The position numbers and the translations under genes are program-made. Below the pieces are notes generated by a model, which made no database searches, had not been told where the DNA came from, and saw nothing but the letters and a program-made list of their open reading frames with translations. 64,000 bases of DNA, taken from positions 16,881,637-16,945,636 of the forward strand of contig CM066914.1 of assembly GCA_033964015.1 (NCBI GenBank). The letters run 5' to 3'. The stretch comes from Scolanthus callimorphus (lineage: Eukaryota; Cnidaria; Anthozoa; Actiniaria; Edwardsiidae). Positions 25,501-33,370 of this stretch are shown here, one piece after another (the first letter of the stretch is position 1; each line of letters starts with the position of its first letter).

Positions 25501-28500
25501 CTAGTGGACCCTGCAAATGAGAAACATTTAGATAATATCACATGTGGAACGGAGCAGAGAAGGACAACGTTTCTTATCAACGATACGTGATTTTAATTAA
25601 GCAATAAAAGTACTTTCCGCGTGCTCTCTGCTTTCTTACAAACACGAGTGGGATGTTGGGAGAACTGATCAAAACTTGAAAGCCGAAGGCGAGTGTCTTT
25701 CAAGTTTTATCAGTTCGACCAACATTCCCCGAGTGTTTGTAAGAAACCAGAGAGCACGCAGAAAGTATTTTTATTGCTTTTAGAAAATAACATACATACG
25801 CGCGACAGCGTTGCGTGACAATCGTGTTTCTCAGGTCTCTTACAAACACGCTTTTTAACCAATCAGAATGGCGCACATTCACAATACAACATAGGTGTTA
25901 TTTTCTAATATGCCTTGATGCCGTAGCTAGGGATTGTTAATTTCACTCATATATATTTATACTACTTGACGATAGTGACTAACTCACGACCTGCTCATCC
26001 AAGAGCGTCAGTTGAGTACCTGGAAGGTCGTGTGTTCGATTCCCATCTGTGAACGTTTTTCCGGTTCTTTCATAGTCACATATCATTATTCAGCACTCAT
26101 TTATTTATTTGAGAACTCTTTCTACGAAGGCCGGACACAAAATGTAAGTAAGGTAAAGACTCACCGGAGCTCCTCTTGGTCCGTCCGCGCCAGGCTCTCC
26201 CTGGGGGCCTGCAGCACCCTATGAAGACAGCAAAATATAAGTACATCGCACTCTTCAGTTGGGTATATGAAGAAAGGAGGACATATTTTTTTACTTACGT
26301 CTGTCCCGTTCTTTCCATCAGTTCCACCTGGACCCTCTTCTCCCTACGAGCAAATGGAATTTCAGAAAATGTTCTCAGTAAGAAAGTCTCCAGCTACGTA
26401 CAATCATTGAAAGGCTTCTCTGCAGCGTAATTCCGGGTCAACGACTCTAATTCTTATTGATCACTAGATTCAAATGATCTTCGTCCAGCTGAAAACCAAA
26501 GATTTCTCTCGAGTCTACTAGCGTACTTCATCTCATATAAACCCCTCACTCGTTTTCAGGCAATTGTATTGCATCGCCCATACCTAGTTTCTATACTTCG
26601 CATATTCACGAATTAAAAAAAAGAAAACGATCGAATAACGTGAACCTATTTGCTACTACCTGGCCGACAAAGGACGTTTGGAGCATGCCTTAATACTATT
26701 AAAAATAAAGCCATCCGACGAACTTTGAAAATGAATTCCGTAATGTGAAACAAACAAACAAACAAACAAAAAAAACACTTTGTGTTCAATAAGCTTACCT
26801 TATCTCCCTTGTCACCTCTGTTACCCTTTGGTCCACGTCTTCCCATTAATCCTCGGTCGCCTTTGAATCCCTCGGCACCCTGAGCTCCTGGATTACCTTT
26901 AGGACCCTAACGATTACAACCATAACAACACAACAGTGTTGCACAACAATATTGCGTAATCTGTTGTCCTCACAAGTCTTTAGTCTTGTCTACGTCACTT
27001 GCACGCTCCAAGATCCTGCACTGCTTTTTCCTGGCCGCTAAATCTTTCGCGGGGATGACCTTTGGCCAGCTCCCGCAAAGGCGCTGGATCATCGAGCTTG
27101 GGTTACATAGAAAATTGGAATATCTTGGTGCAACATCAAATGGTTTACATAAATAATAGTCAATGGTGTACTTACGGCAGGTCCGGGAGGCCCAGCCTGG
27201 CCTGAGATACCAGGGGGTCCGATTGTTCCCTAAAAACAACATATAAATAGGTCTTTCACATTGAATACAAAAAAGCTATCAAAAGGATTTGTCAAAAAAT
27301 TGGCATACATGCAGGTGGTTACTACGAAACTGTGGCAACTACAAAAACTTCCAGTCCCTTTCATCAGCTACCATCAGAAAGTATTTCATTGGGTTCATGC
27401 CAAAAGCCGATCACGACTTCAGTGTTATACAAGAAACGTGAGCAACTTCAGTTGCTTGTACATTGACATCTGCTAGTCCCACGACAATCGACCGTGCATG
27501 GACAGGAATTTCTACTGGGAGCCCTGTGGTATATACGGAACGTCTAACGCTACTTATTATTCAGCACATCGATGCACTGCCCAAATATGGTCATTGGAAC
27601 GCCAATAGCTGTCTTCTGTACATGACAGCTATCCTGCGATATCCGTCTCTGAGGTAAATATGATGTTTTGAGCTCGTAAATAATACACAAAAGTCATGTT
27701 TTTCGGTGTTTTTTTTTGTGCTATCGATGTGCTGAATAATAAAACCATTATCCTGCTCGATTTTGCAGAATATCGTCTGATTTTAGCCAACTCGGGACTT
27801 CGTCCCTCGTCGGCTAAGTATCAGACGATATTCTGCGCAATCTCGCAGGATAATGGTTAATTATATGTTGACATAATTGGCTCCTGCTTTAGGAGCAGTA
27901 GCCACCAAAATTTATTGCGGAAGACCTACATTGCCACCATTTCTCCCAACGGGACCTGGCTCTCCTGGATCGCCGTCATCTCCCTGAAGGATTCAAAGCA
28001 ATTGTTCAATTATTGTTATTGAGACGACTACTTGTTCTAGTATAATCAAGGGACTTTAAAAACTGGAATACCCTTTGGGTTCGGGGTATTCTCCATAACT
28101 CCATTTTCTCCATATCTCCATTATATAGCTACATGTTGTATTCCCAGTTTAGTGAACGCATAGCGTTTCCCGGAAGCCCTGTCCGTCGTACAAGGATCTC
28201 GTTCAAAATGTGATACCACGTGTCAGCTTCCTGTTTGGATGGGGGGGGGGGGGGAGGTAAAAATGTGACGGTCAAACGTAATTTATACCACAACGCGCGC
28301 GTTTCTCAAGTTCTGATTGGCTCTCAGCCGTGGGTACATAAAATTATATACCACGAAACGCGCCATCATCAGCGCGCGCGCTCGTGAGTCCACAACATTT
28401 TGACCACTTTATTACGTCATTCCGTGGTATATAAGAGGACATACCACGGAAAATCAGAGGACATTTGTTAAGTAAACAAACGAACGGTACCCGATTTGCA

Positions 28501-31500
28501 TTTTCTTGCTTGTCTTAGTTTTTAGATTTCGCCTGAGGCCATCAAGATAATTGATATGTGAACTTACTGCGTCACCACGAGGGCCTTGCAGACCGGGATC
28601 TCCAGCCTCTCCGGGATTTCCAGGAGGTCCTCTTGCACCTGCGTTACCAGCCAAACCACGATCTCCCTGAAAAGAACACAAAGTAGACTTGGTCACACAA
28701 TACCGCGCAACCAGACGAGTAGGCAGGAGACTTTCTGGCACTTATGCCAGAATTTCCAGAATTTTACTGACGCGGAAACGAAAAGGGTAAATAGTGCAGC
28801 GCGAAGATGAATTGGCTCAAGATACAGAAACTTCCGGCGCAGCGATATATCTCTTCTAAAGATCCGTGTTTAAAGACCTTGTTTCCGATGGGTGTGACAA
28901 TGTTGTGACTTGTTTAGATCTAATACCGTAAGTGACCTTCAAAATAACACCATTAGTTTGCTGTTTCATATCACTTAAACCAGTTGAAATTCCATGAGAT
29001 TTAGACGGATTGAGTTCACTACTTTTACCGTTACTCATTAGCATGAGTTGTAAAGCCTGCAAAACTACATTTCACGCTCATCGGACATTTTCTCCGTGTC
29101 TCCATTACATAGCTACGTGTTGTATTTCCAGTTTGAACGCATAGCGTTTCCCGGAACCCTGTCCAGGCCCGTAGCCAGGGATTTTTGTGGGGGGTGCTAA
29201 TCTAGAAAAAGCGGACCAACGTGATATGAATTTATTAACGGCTAGTCAAAATTCACTAGAAAAAGCAAATATACGAAACATGGTGTATGCCAAAGTGACT
29301 GCAGTCTTCAGTTTGGTACATGAAGTCACTAAAACAGTGTTTTCAAACCCTTAAATGTGGACCTTTTTTGCGTGGGGGGGGGGGGGGGGGTGATTGCGCA
29401 CCCCCGGCGGAATCCCCCCTGCTGGCTACGGGCCTGCTGTCCGTCGCACAAGGATCTCGTTCAAAATAATTCGTTAGTATATTCAATGAGGACGGCCCGC
29501 AAGACACAGTTTAGGGTTCAATCTGCTTAACAACCGTCTCCATGGAGCTTCCGACCAGAGGCAGAGACCAGTTCTCTCCGCGCAGCCAAAAAAACATGAT
29601 CTTTCCAAACAAAAAGTTAGACTACGAAACGAGCCCAGCGCAAACACCGAATTTCAGTCGATCTTCTTCTCTCCTTTAGCCGCAAATTTTCAATTGTTTT
29701 CAAGACCTGAAACGGGTTATTTTATAGTCTACAGAAACCTTTGTCTTGTGGCAGGTTTAACCAGCAGCTATTGCATTATCACTTACCGGTGGACCTGGAA
29801 TTCCGACTCTTCTGATAACTGGCCTTCCTGGTGGTCCAGGGGGGCCTTCGAGACCTCTCGAACCAGGGGGGCCTGGCAATCCTGCACCTCCCTAAACCAA
29901 AAAACAAAATGAAACTGGTAACATTTCAACAAATTGGAACTTTGAATCAATCGAAATATGAGAAACAAAAGATACCACTAGAATATTTTGGACTTAGGCT
30001 TGACTAACTTTCACGAAATACAATCTACAACTACACAAAAATAGAGGTGCCCCAAGTGTTCTACGGTGCATGGTAAATATAGTGTGATTTTTTGTTGCAG
30101 AGTTTCAAACTTCTTATTAACACTCGCGACATTACAACATAATCATTAGAGTGCATCATCAATTATTAGAGTGCAATATCATCAATGAGGATTCCACAGC
30201 AAGGCTTTGATTTTTCGTATGCACTCACGCACCAAGAGCGTGCCCTTCTCAAGGGCGCACCGTAGATTAAAAAAAAGTGTCAAACTCGTTTTATGGCAAC
30301 TTACATCAGCTCCACCAGTTCCAGGGTCTCCTTGAGCACCTTTAGGGCCTTGCGGTCCGGGTGGTCCCTAGGAAACAATTACACTCAATATATGGTTCAT
30401 AACAATGGAAAAACAGAATTGGCAAGTAACTTACCACTGCACCAGGTTGTCCTTTCTCGCCCATTACGCCTTTCAACACCTACAGTTTCGACAAAATACA
30501 AAGAATAGATTAGAAGATCATTTCTCTATTCTAGATTCCTTATTTTCTTGACTACATTAAAAATGATGCACGTAGCAATTTACGTTGCGTTACTTACCGG
30601 GTCAATTACAAACTTTATAACTGAAAGAAAGAAATACAGAAACGTTTTAGAGTCGTTAAAAAGCCTAGTCAGCACTTTAAATTTGGTGGTTCTTTCATGT
30701 GAATTAGACTTTTCAAGATTAGTGCTAAAGAGCAAAGATCGACAACTAAGCAGAAAATAGAGCAGCCCAGGGGGAGCGCCAAACGTCTCAAAAACATTTT
30801 GGACTTTTATTAGTATGGGTGGGGAAAGGCGGTCACTGCCAAGAGACGCTACACCTTCCTGGTTTTCATATCAAGATTTCTTTTCTAAGAGGGATATTGC
30901 GGATTATTTTAGTTGCTTATAATCATGATTAAAATAACTATGAAATTCTGAATTTCATTTGCTGTGCCACACCCACCAACCCCCTTTTTTTAGTTTTCTA
31001 ATTCCATTGTTGTTCTTTAAATTCTCAAAATTACAGCTTGATTCAAGATTCAAAGTTATTGGCGAAAGCTGTTGTGACACTCTACGGTAACCATTTCTTT
31101 GCTTCTTTTCTACAATAGACCTTTTTCCATAATGGCCGCGATTTCTGTTAAAAGTGAACACCAGCACTAGAACACATATCATCACTTAAGTAAAACTACA
31201 AAATTTCGCTGCATTATATCCAATATCTTCCGAGAAAATAAACGTTGAAAGTTATCATTCAAACTTGCAGGCAGAGGTGATGTGGCTGCGTTTAGGCGCC
31301 GCAGAACCGCTGTACAAAATATATTTTGCGCGTTGAGGAATATTACCGTTTTCGTAATCGTGATTTAATTATTCAGAGAAAATGTGTTTTAAGATCTGCA
31401 ATTCTGACAATGGGATAACATACTTCTGAGGATTTAAAAGAGAAACAACGAAGACAAGATGAGCGACAACAAACTTCTCAAGGACATGTCGTGAATGGCG

Positions 31501-33252
31501 CTATTCACGCGAAATTGAACACTCCCAGGGTCACGTGTCACGCAACACGAGTTTCTTACCAGGGACACAATAACTTTGAAAGAAGCTTTTGAAAGCACCG
31601 GTAAATGTATTGTCCTTTTTTTTCATAAAGAAACGATTTTCCCTAACCCAGGCTGTGATAGTGGCAACGCAAGATATCAAGAAAGCGCTGATGCAACAAT
31701 CTTCTACGGCAGGATTTGGCCCGCGGCTAACGTTACAGGAGAAACAACATCGCACAATTGTTCACTTTTCAATTTCATTTCTGCTGGAAAAAATAATACG
31801 CATTTTGGAAATGCTGCCTTGCATTGAAGTTTCTAAGAAAGGGCAGGCCGATGTGATCTGCTAAGTCTCACATGGTCTCAAAGACGATAGAGGAAGAGTC
31901 ACCGAGTCTCGAGATTTGGGGGCCTGCAACTGATTCGCCGCAATATAGAAGAATTTGTGCTTTCTCTTCACGTGTCTCTTCATCTATTGAAGCAAACTTC
32001 AAGTAAATCCGAAACACAATGCAATGAATAACAAAATATTTACTTTGAAAAACTCTTCGTCTAACTTATTTTATACCTTACAGTATCAATCGCATATCGA
32101 TCAAATGTTGGGCTGTTTAGTAATTCAAAAACGATGCTAGGAGCTTTGCTGGTCTATGCCAAGCCTGAATTGCACGAGGAAAACACCTCTATGCGCGTCA
32201 GTAATGTTAATCAATGTTTGTGTGTTTTATTGTTCTACTGAGGAACGTCTGTTCGCTAACTTCACGGACACTGGAGGTCACCAAAGGTCGCCGATAAACT
32301 CTGAATTCCAAACATAATTTGCTCGTCTCAGTAGTAAGATAAATTACTAAAAGGTTTTCATGTTTGTTAGTATCTTCTTTAATTTCTTCTGCTCCTTTCA
32401 ATTTAGTTATAAAGTTGAAATAATTTGAAGTAATAATAAAACAACAAACTGAAGCTTCAGCTTCAGTTTGTTGTAATTTGATATAATTAGTGCCATATTA
32501 TTCAATAGCGTTAAGTGAAAATATATTAGTGCTTCTTTAACATTCAAGCTATCGTAGAATTGTGCATACTCTGAAGGAATATAACTCGCCTTGGATTTTC
32601 ACAGTTGTATGCATGTATAACGCTTAAATAAAGCTTGCTTGTTGCATTAAAATAATAAAGATCAGTATATGGCCTGGACAAGGAATGCATATAATTCCTT
32701 ACAGACAACCCAAAGCGGGCAGCAGATTTAATGGCTGATTTCTAACTTTAGCGGCGGCGTAAGCCTTTCTAGCCTTGTGAAATCCACAAAATATGCCGCT
32801 TTAGTAGAAATGAGCTAGTAATTCTGCATTAGATAGCTTTCATCATTGAATTTATTGAGTACTGAGCTAGCGCCTTCAGTGCAATAGCTCGAACAATGAC
32901 CCCTTTCAGTGGAGAACAGCAGCTTTCGAGCAAGGAAATCATGGCGCTTGCTCACAATCAAACGCGAAAAATAAAACTGATAACCACAGCAAGCTATTTT
33001 CAAGTATCTTTCTTGGCTAATGTATATTATTGGGCGTTATAATGGTTCTATGAGTGAGGGTTTGCATTTGAGGGGTACAAGCCCCAAAATAGCTCAATGG
33101 AGAAGGGCCGTTTCCAATCTCTATTTCATTCAACAGCAAACCTGAGCTGCGAGAAAGTCATTATACATGTCATATTTACCATCTTGTGCTTGCGATGTTT
33201 GGACCCAGACACAGCAAAGGAAAACGGCAATCCACGTCGCTCGGAACCCCAT
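1..33252 (-). CDS. Fibrillar procollagen alpha chain, 3' end outside window
   Basis: This is a secreted procollagen chain that trimerises through its C-propeptide and assembles into extracellular fibrils. About 60 minus-strand exons are readable, giving about 1240 residues. In order they encode a signal peptide, a short N-propeptide with a 19-triplet minor helix, a VIRRV break, a main Gly-X-Y helix of about 1017-1023 residues, a telopeptide, and the start of the COLFI domain. Nearly all helix exons start with a full Gly codon and are 45, 54, 99 or 108 bp, the fibrillar-collagen exon rule. The rest of the COLFI domain (roughly 170 residues) lies left of position 1. Two oddities are a one-base deletion in the exon at 9332-9438 and a Gly-to-Ala change in 8064-8117. 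Fibrillar identity is certain; the clade (A, B or C) and orthologue name are not, so no symbol is given. Confidence 0.97.
106..2035 (-). CDS. Collagen C-telopeptide and start of COLFI C-propeptide
   Basis: Exon 1895-2035 starts [10 protein letters not shown] and continues as a Gly/Pro-rich stretch ([10 protein letters not shown]...GPGPARK) without triplet register, so it probably spans the helix end and telopeptide. Its donor (GTGCCT) is weak, so this 3' border is uncertain. Exon 756-888 encodes [20 protein letters not shown], then [23 protein letters not shown], the typical entry into the COLFI domain. Exon 106-209 continues [28 protein letters not shown] and on. The cysteines are those of TCKV, TCYP, YCNM and STC. 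The cysteine usually found in the NQGC motif is Ser here. The remaining exons lie beyond position 1. Confidence 0.9.
1380..1537. mobile_element. Foldback MITE in collagen 3' intron; edge copy at 1-22
   Basis: The 158-bp element has arms starting CACAGGGAATTTCTGCAG and ending with the reverse complement CTGCAGAAATTCCCTGTG. The arms continue inward for about 55 bp with CCATCCGTGGG and TTTCCCA. Positions 1-22 (GCAGGAATTCCCTGTG) match the right arm, so a second copy is probably cut by the window edge. Open frames here are by-products of the palindrome. Confidence 0.75.
2098..2240. repeat. Dispersed repeat carrying CGCGGGTTGCC and GGCCCTTTGG motifs
   Basis: CACGCGGGTTGCCTTTGGTT with TTTAAATATCAGACCCTTTGG matches part of the repeats at 4861-5050 and 16458-16640. 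A second CTAGGCCCTTTGGTCGACAA motif occurs about 80 bp later. It lies in a collagen intron and no coding capacity is seen. Confidence 0.5.
2650..16947 (-). CDS. Collagen main triple helix, C-terminal half (29 exons)
   Basis: Exons in transcript order: 16903-16947, 16789-16833, 16236-16289, 15871-15924, 15716-15769, 15578-15631, 15235-15288, 14636-14689, 14451-14558, 13849-13902, 13697-13750, 13348-13401, 13213-13266, 13054-13107, 11747-11800, 10432-10485, 10298-10351, 10125-10178, 9679-9732, 9527-9580, 9332-9438, 8064-8117, 7828-7881, 7209-7262, 5213-5266, 4397-4486, 3736-3753, 2784-2801 and 2650-2676. Most are 54 nt. The last three are only 18, 18 and 27 nt, ending in GPPGPPGPR. Exon 13697-13750 encodes GASGER, a motif known from integrin-binding sites of vertebrate collagen I. 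Exon 9332-9438 is 107 nt instead of 108 and shifts frame near its 3' end. Exon 8064-8117 reads GED-APD-GPE, with Ala in a Gly position. Confidence 0.94.
3998..4185. mobile_element. MITE with 9-bp target duplication (Mutator-like)
   Basis: The element is 188 bp, with terminal inverted repeats of about 53 bp starting TAGACTGCTTGCAGCCCC. It is flanked on both sides by AATTATACT (3989-3997 and 4186-4194). A 9-bp duplication is typical of Mutator-like elements. The right arm carries an extra partial copy of the ATTTACGGACG segment. It has no coding capacity and so depends on a transposase elsewhere. Confidence 0.88.
4861..5050. repeat. Dispersed ~185-bp repeat, copy 1
   Basis: This aligns by eye over its length with 16458-16640. 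Shared blocks are CGCGGGTTGCCTG, ACAAAATGGCGAC, CTAAGATAT and TTACAGACCTTCCA, in the same order. It lies in a collagen intron. The embedded ATGGCG looks like a start codon but opens no conserved frame. Confidence 0.6.
5541..5639. mobile_element. 99-bp near-perfect palindrome (foldback element)
   Basis: The arms start GTTAATTACCGAGATTCGAG and GCAATAACCCAAATACATCC and repeat inverted after a short GC-rich turn (GGGCCGTAGGCCC). It may be a solo copy of the second hairpin of the double-foldback family described at 8347-8640. No clear target duplication was found. Confidence 0.7.
6547..6675. mobile_element. MITE of the TAGAGCGGATTTCA family, copy 1
   Basis: It starts TAGAGAGGATTTCAGATGAC and ends with GAAATCCGCTCTA. 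The TA ends suggest a Tc1/mariner-type TA target. Related copies lie at 20631-20751, 24510-24637 and 50408-50938, and one degenerate copy near 13928-14155. Confidence 0.65.
6682..6840. mobile_element. Palindromic MITE with ~30-bp arms
   Basis: The left arm AATAGGCCATGTTCGAATTA then CGCTCCAATGC is matched by the right arm GCATTGGAGCG then TAATTCGAACCTGGCCTATT. It directly abuts the preceding MITE. The interior holds a second inverted pair, TCGAGGCTTTCT against AGAAAGCCTCGA in relaxed form. Confidence 0.65.
8347..8640 (+). mobile_element. Double-foldback element, copy A
   Basis: Stem 1 is TTTAGTATAAACCAACTA at 8347-8364, exactly complementary to 8517-8534. It encloses the core TTCTGATTGG. Stem 2 follows immediately: AACAATTAGACCTC near 8534 pairs with GAGGTCTAATTGTT at 8627-8640, around a nested hairpin with a CGGCCTTCGGCC turn. 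TTAATTA follows. Copies B to E share this order but not the stem sequences. Confidence 0.75.
10557..10770. repeat. Degenerate (ACAG)n / (ACAA)n microsatellite
   Basis: Runs of ACAGACAGACAG and ACAAACAAACAG with interruptions fill part of a collagen intron. Minus-strand frames through it read as Cys/Leu/Val/Ser repeats (CLSVCLSVC), which are not genes. Confidence 0.9.
11218..11735. repeat. Minisatellite of ~92-116-bp units in a collagen intron
   Basis: CGGAGGGACAAACAGACAT recurs at about 11298, 11413, 11506 and 11598. Units consist of AGACAGACATACAAGCAAAG blocks and a GGCAAGCACGGCAAGCC spacer. It produces frames of 139 to 239 codons in several registers on both strands, all low-complexity. 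It sits just 3' (lower strand sense) of the 54-bp exon at 11747-11800. Confidence 0.9.
11951..12938. mobile_element. ~1-kb non-autonomous element with internal satellite
   Basis: The left end, GCTAAATCCGCTAATTTTTA then GCGGAGCTCC, is imperfectly inverted at the right end, GGAGCTCCGCTTTTAGCCAG then TGGCTAAAT. A GC hairpin (GCGCGGGCCGAAGGCCCGCGC) follows the left end. The interior holds a CGTC microsatellite and the 128-bp tandem array below. No transposase is seen. Confidence 0.6.
12393..12860. repeat. 128-bp tandem repeat carrying CRE-like palindromes
   Basis: Units start at 12393, 12521, 12649 and 12777, exactly 128 bp apart. Each starts with GTGATATGACGTCATCGATG or a close variant. Seven perfect TGACGTCA sites occur in these units and an eighth near 12087. 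A degenerate unit precedes the array (about 12265-12392). TGACGTCA is the CREB/ATF consensus, but whether it acts here is unknown. Confidence 0.9.
14820..14945. repeat. Dispersed repeat shared with 17495-17638
   Basis: GTCAGCCAATCACAAGCC, CATTGAACACGTGAC and GCGTTTAGTTCAAAAT occur in the same order at both places. The spacing is similar, with about 20 bp of length difference. Both copies lie in collagen introns and no coding frame is seen. Confidence 0.65.
16458..16640. repeat. Dispersed ~185-bp repeat, copy 2
   Basis: Homologous to 4861-5050, with CCCGCGGGTTGCCTGTGG, ACAAAATGGCGAC, TCGCTAAGATAT and TTACAGACCTTCCA. It probably forms part of a longer interspersed repeat whose ends I could not fix. 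Confidence 0.6.
17352..28666 (-). CDS. Collagen main triple helix, N-terminal half (23 exons)
   Basis: Exons in transcript order: 28568-28666, 27930-27983, 27176-27229, 26799-26906, 26299-26343, 26165-26218, 25466-25510, 24338-24436, 23566-23619, 23428-23472, 23278-23331, 22836-22880, 22656-22709, 20851-20904, 20552-20605, 20301-20354, 19748-19846, 19604-19657, 18706-18750, 18362-18469, 17822-17875, 17656-17709 and 17352-17405. Each is an unbroken Gly-X-Y run bounded by AG and GT, of 45, 54, 99 or 108 nt. RGD occurs in the first exon (GPRGDA) and at 26799-26906 (GNRGDKGDK). No Gly is missing in this half. Introns range from about 80 bp to nearly 2 kb and carry MITEs. Confidence 0.95.
18187..18335. 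repeat. Short tandem repeat of AACCGGATCAAGTAACGGAGT type
   Basis: GTAACCGGATCAA recurs seven or eight times at about 20-bp spacing, with variants. It lies in a collagen intron about 30 bp from the 108-bp exon at 18362-18469. It is an ordinary minisatellite. Confidence 0.85.
19140..19545. repeat. Repeat with recurrent TTTTAGGGG motifs, copy 1
   Basis: Motifs such as TATATTTTAGGGGTCAAAAT, TTTTTAGGGGTCATTTTG and GGTATTTTTTAGGGGGTGG recur over about 400 bp. A related block is at 24720-25085. It looks like a degenerate tandem or interspersed repeat with no coding frame. Confidence 0.5.
20631..20751. mobile_element. MITE of the TAGAGCGGATTTCA family, copy 2
   Basis: It starts TAGAGCGGATTTCACATGAC and ends CCAATCCGCTCTA, 121 bp. 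It lies in a collagen intron just upstream (in plus coordinates, right) of the exon at 20552-20605. Confidence 0.7.
21887..21945. repeat. (AAT)n microsatellite
   Basis: About eighteen AAT/TAA units, broken once by AAAC, in a collagen intron. Confidence 0.95.
22078..22372 (+). mobile_element. Double-foldback element, copy B
   Basis: Stem 1 is TAGTCAAATCACACTAGT at 22078-22095, paired with 22244-22261 with one mismatch, around TTCTGATTGG. Stem 2 starts AACAATTATT and closes with AATAATTGTT around CGGCCTTCGGCC. TTAATTAG follows. The architecture equals copy A, but stem 1 is different sequence. Confidence 0.75.
22373..22620 (+). mobile_element. Double-foldback element, copy E, adjacent to copy B
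   Basis: Stem 1 is TAGTATATACCAAATCAGT at 22373-22391, exactly complementary to 22536-22554, around GCTCTGATTGG. A weaker second hairpin with CCACTTCGGGGG follows and ends TTGTTAACTATAATT. It directly abuts copy B. Confidence 0.65.
24510..24637. mobile_element. MITE of the TAGAGCGGATTTCA family, copy 3
   Basis: It starts TAGAGCGGATTTCAGACGAG and ends GAAATCGGCTCTA, 128 bp, with ACTTTGCGTTT repeated inside. It lies in the collagen intron right of the 99-bp exon at 24338-24436. Confidence 0.7.
24720..25085. repeat. Repeat with recurrent TTTTAGGGG motifs, copy 2
   Basis: GTATCTTTTAGGGG and variants occur at least seven times, ending in a C/G run (CCCCCCCCGGGG). It is related to 19140-19545 by motif and spacing. 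No coding frame is seen. Confidence 0.5.
25595..25910 (-). mobile_element. Double-foldback element, copy D, reverse orientation
   Basis: Read on the minus strand, stem 1 (TTAGAAAATAACA and its complement) encloses CATTCTGATTGG. The second, very long hairpin follows: AAGCAATAAAAATACTTTCT continuing through GCGTGCTCTCTGG and TTTCTTACAAACACT, with a GCCTTCGGC turn. The order of parts equals copies A to C. Confidence 0.7.
27554..27858 (+). mobile_element. Double-foldback element, copy C
   Basis: Stem 1 is TTATTATTCAGCACATCGAT at 27554-27573, exactly complementary to 27723-27742. Stem 2, AACCATTATCCTGC at 27743, pairs with GCAGGATAATGGTT at 27845-27858. Inside it a nested stem (CAGAATATCGTCTGA) has a GGGACTTCGTCCC turn. 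TAATTAT follows. Confidence 0.75.
28102..28209. repeat. Interspersed repeat, uninterrupted copy
   Basis: CATTTTCTCC, then GTGAACGCATAGCGTTTCCC, then CTGTCCGTCG and AAGGATCTCGTTCAAAAT form one block. The same block at 29083-29467 is split by an insertion, so this copy shows the empty site. Confidence 0.7.
29083..29467. repeat. Interspersed repeat split by a nested MITE
   Basis: Positions 29083-29164 and 29443-29467 together match 28102-28209. The 272-bp element between them is described separately. Confidence 0.7.
29165..29436. mobile_element. Nested 272-bp MITE with 6-bp target duplication
   Basis: The ends are AGGCCCGTAGCCAGGGAT and GGCTACGGGCCTG. CTGTCC flanks both sides (29159-29164 and 29437-29442), where the uninterrupted copy has a single CTGTCC. 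It contains an 18-bp G run and no coding frame. Confidence 0.8.
29787..33252 (-). CDS. Collagen N-terminal exons: signal peptide, N-propeptide, minor helix
   Basis: Exons in transcript order are 33180-33252, 30598-30620, 30435-30479, 30305-30367 and 29787-29891. The first starts at ATG 33252 and encodes [20 protein letters not shown] followed by QAQD, a clear signal peptide, and ends in phase 1. A 23-nt microexon (VIKFVIDP across the junction) restores phase 0 with consensus splice sites. The next exon starts [15 protein letters not shown] and opens a 19-triplet minor helix. The helix ends in GPPGRP, is broken by VIRRV, then restarts with GIPGPP as the main helix. I found no VWC or TSPN/laminin-G exon in the 2.6-kb first intron, so the N-propeptide looks minimal. 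A missed exon there cannot be excluded, but the phases of the listed exons already join. Confidence 0.88.
32441..32474. repeat. Short perfect hairpin in collagen intron 1
   Basis: ACAACAAACTGAAG and its exact complement CTTCAGTTTGTTGT are separated by CTTCAG. No function can be assigned. The rest of intron 1 (30621-33179) shows nothing I can support. Confidence 0.6.
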
Positions 33253-33360
33253 CTTTTCAACCCTTGACGTTCTCAGGGCTGAAGCATGAAGGTTCTGCTA
33301 GCGAAGTAAGCGAAGCCCTTGCCCGGCGAATGCGTGCTAGACTGTAAATTAATGCCTAGT

Positions 33361-33370
33361 CTATATACAC
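33361..33370 (-). promoter_or_regulatory. Candidate TATA box of the collagen gene
   Basis: Read on the minus strand, GTGTATATAG lies about 110 bp upstream of the collagen ATG at 33252. That is a plausible distance for a TATA element with a short 5' UTR. No other promoter element is clear. The call is an inference from position and motif only. Confidence 0.45.

Noticed and set aside
30955..31185. Possible extra collagen exon after an acceptor near 31146
   Set aside because: In the phase required by exon 1 it reaches a stop within about a dozen codons and has no good donor before it.
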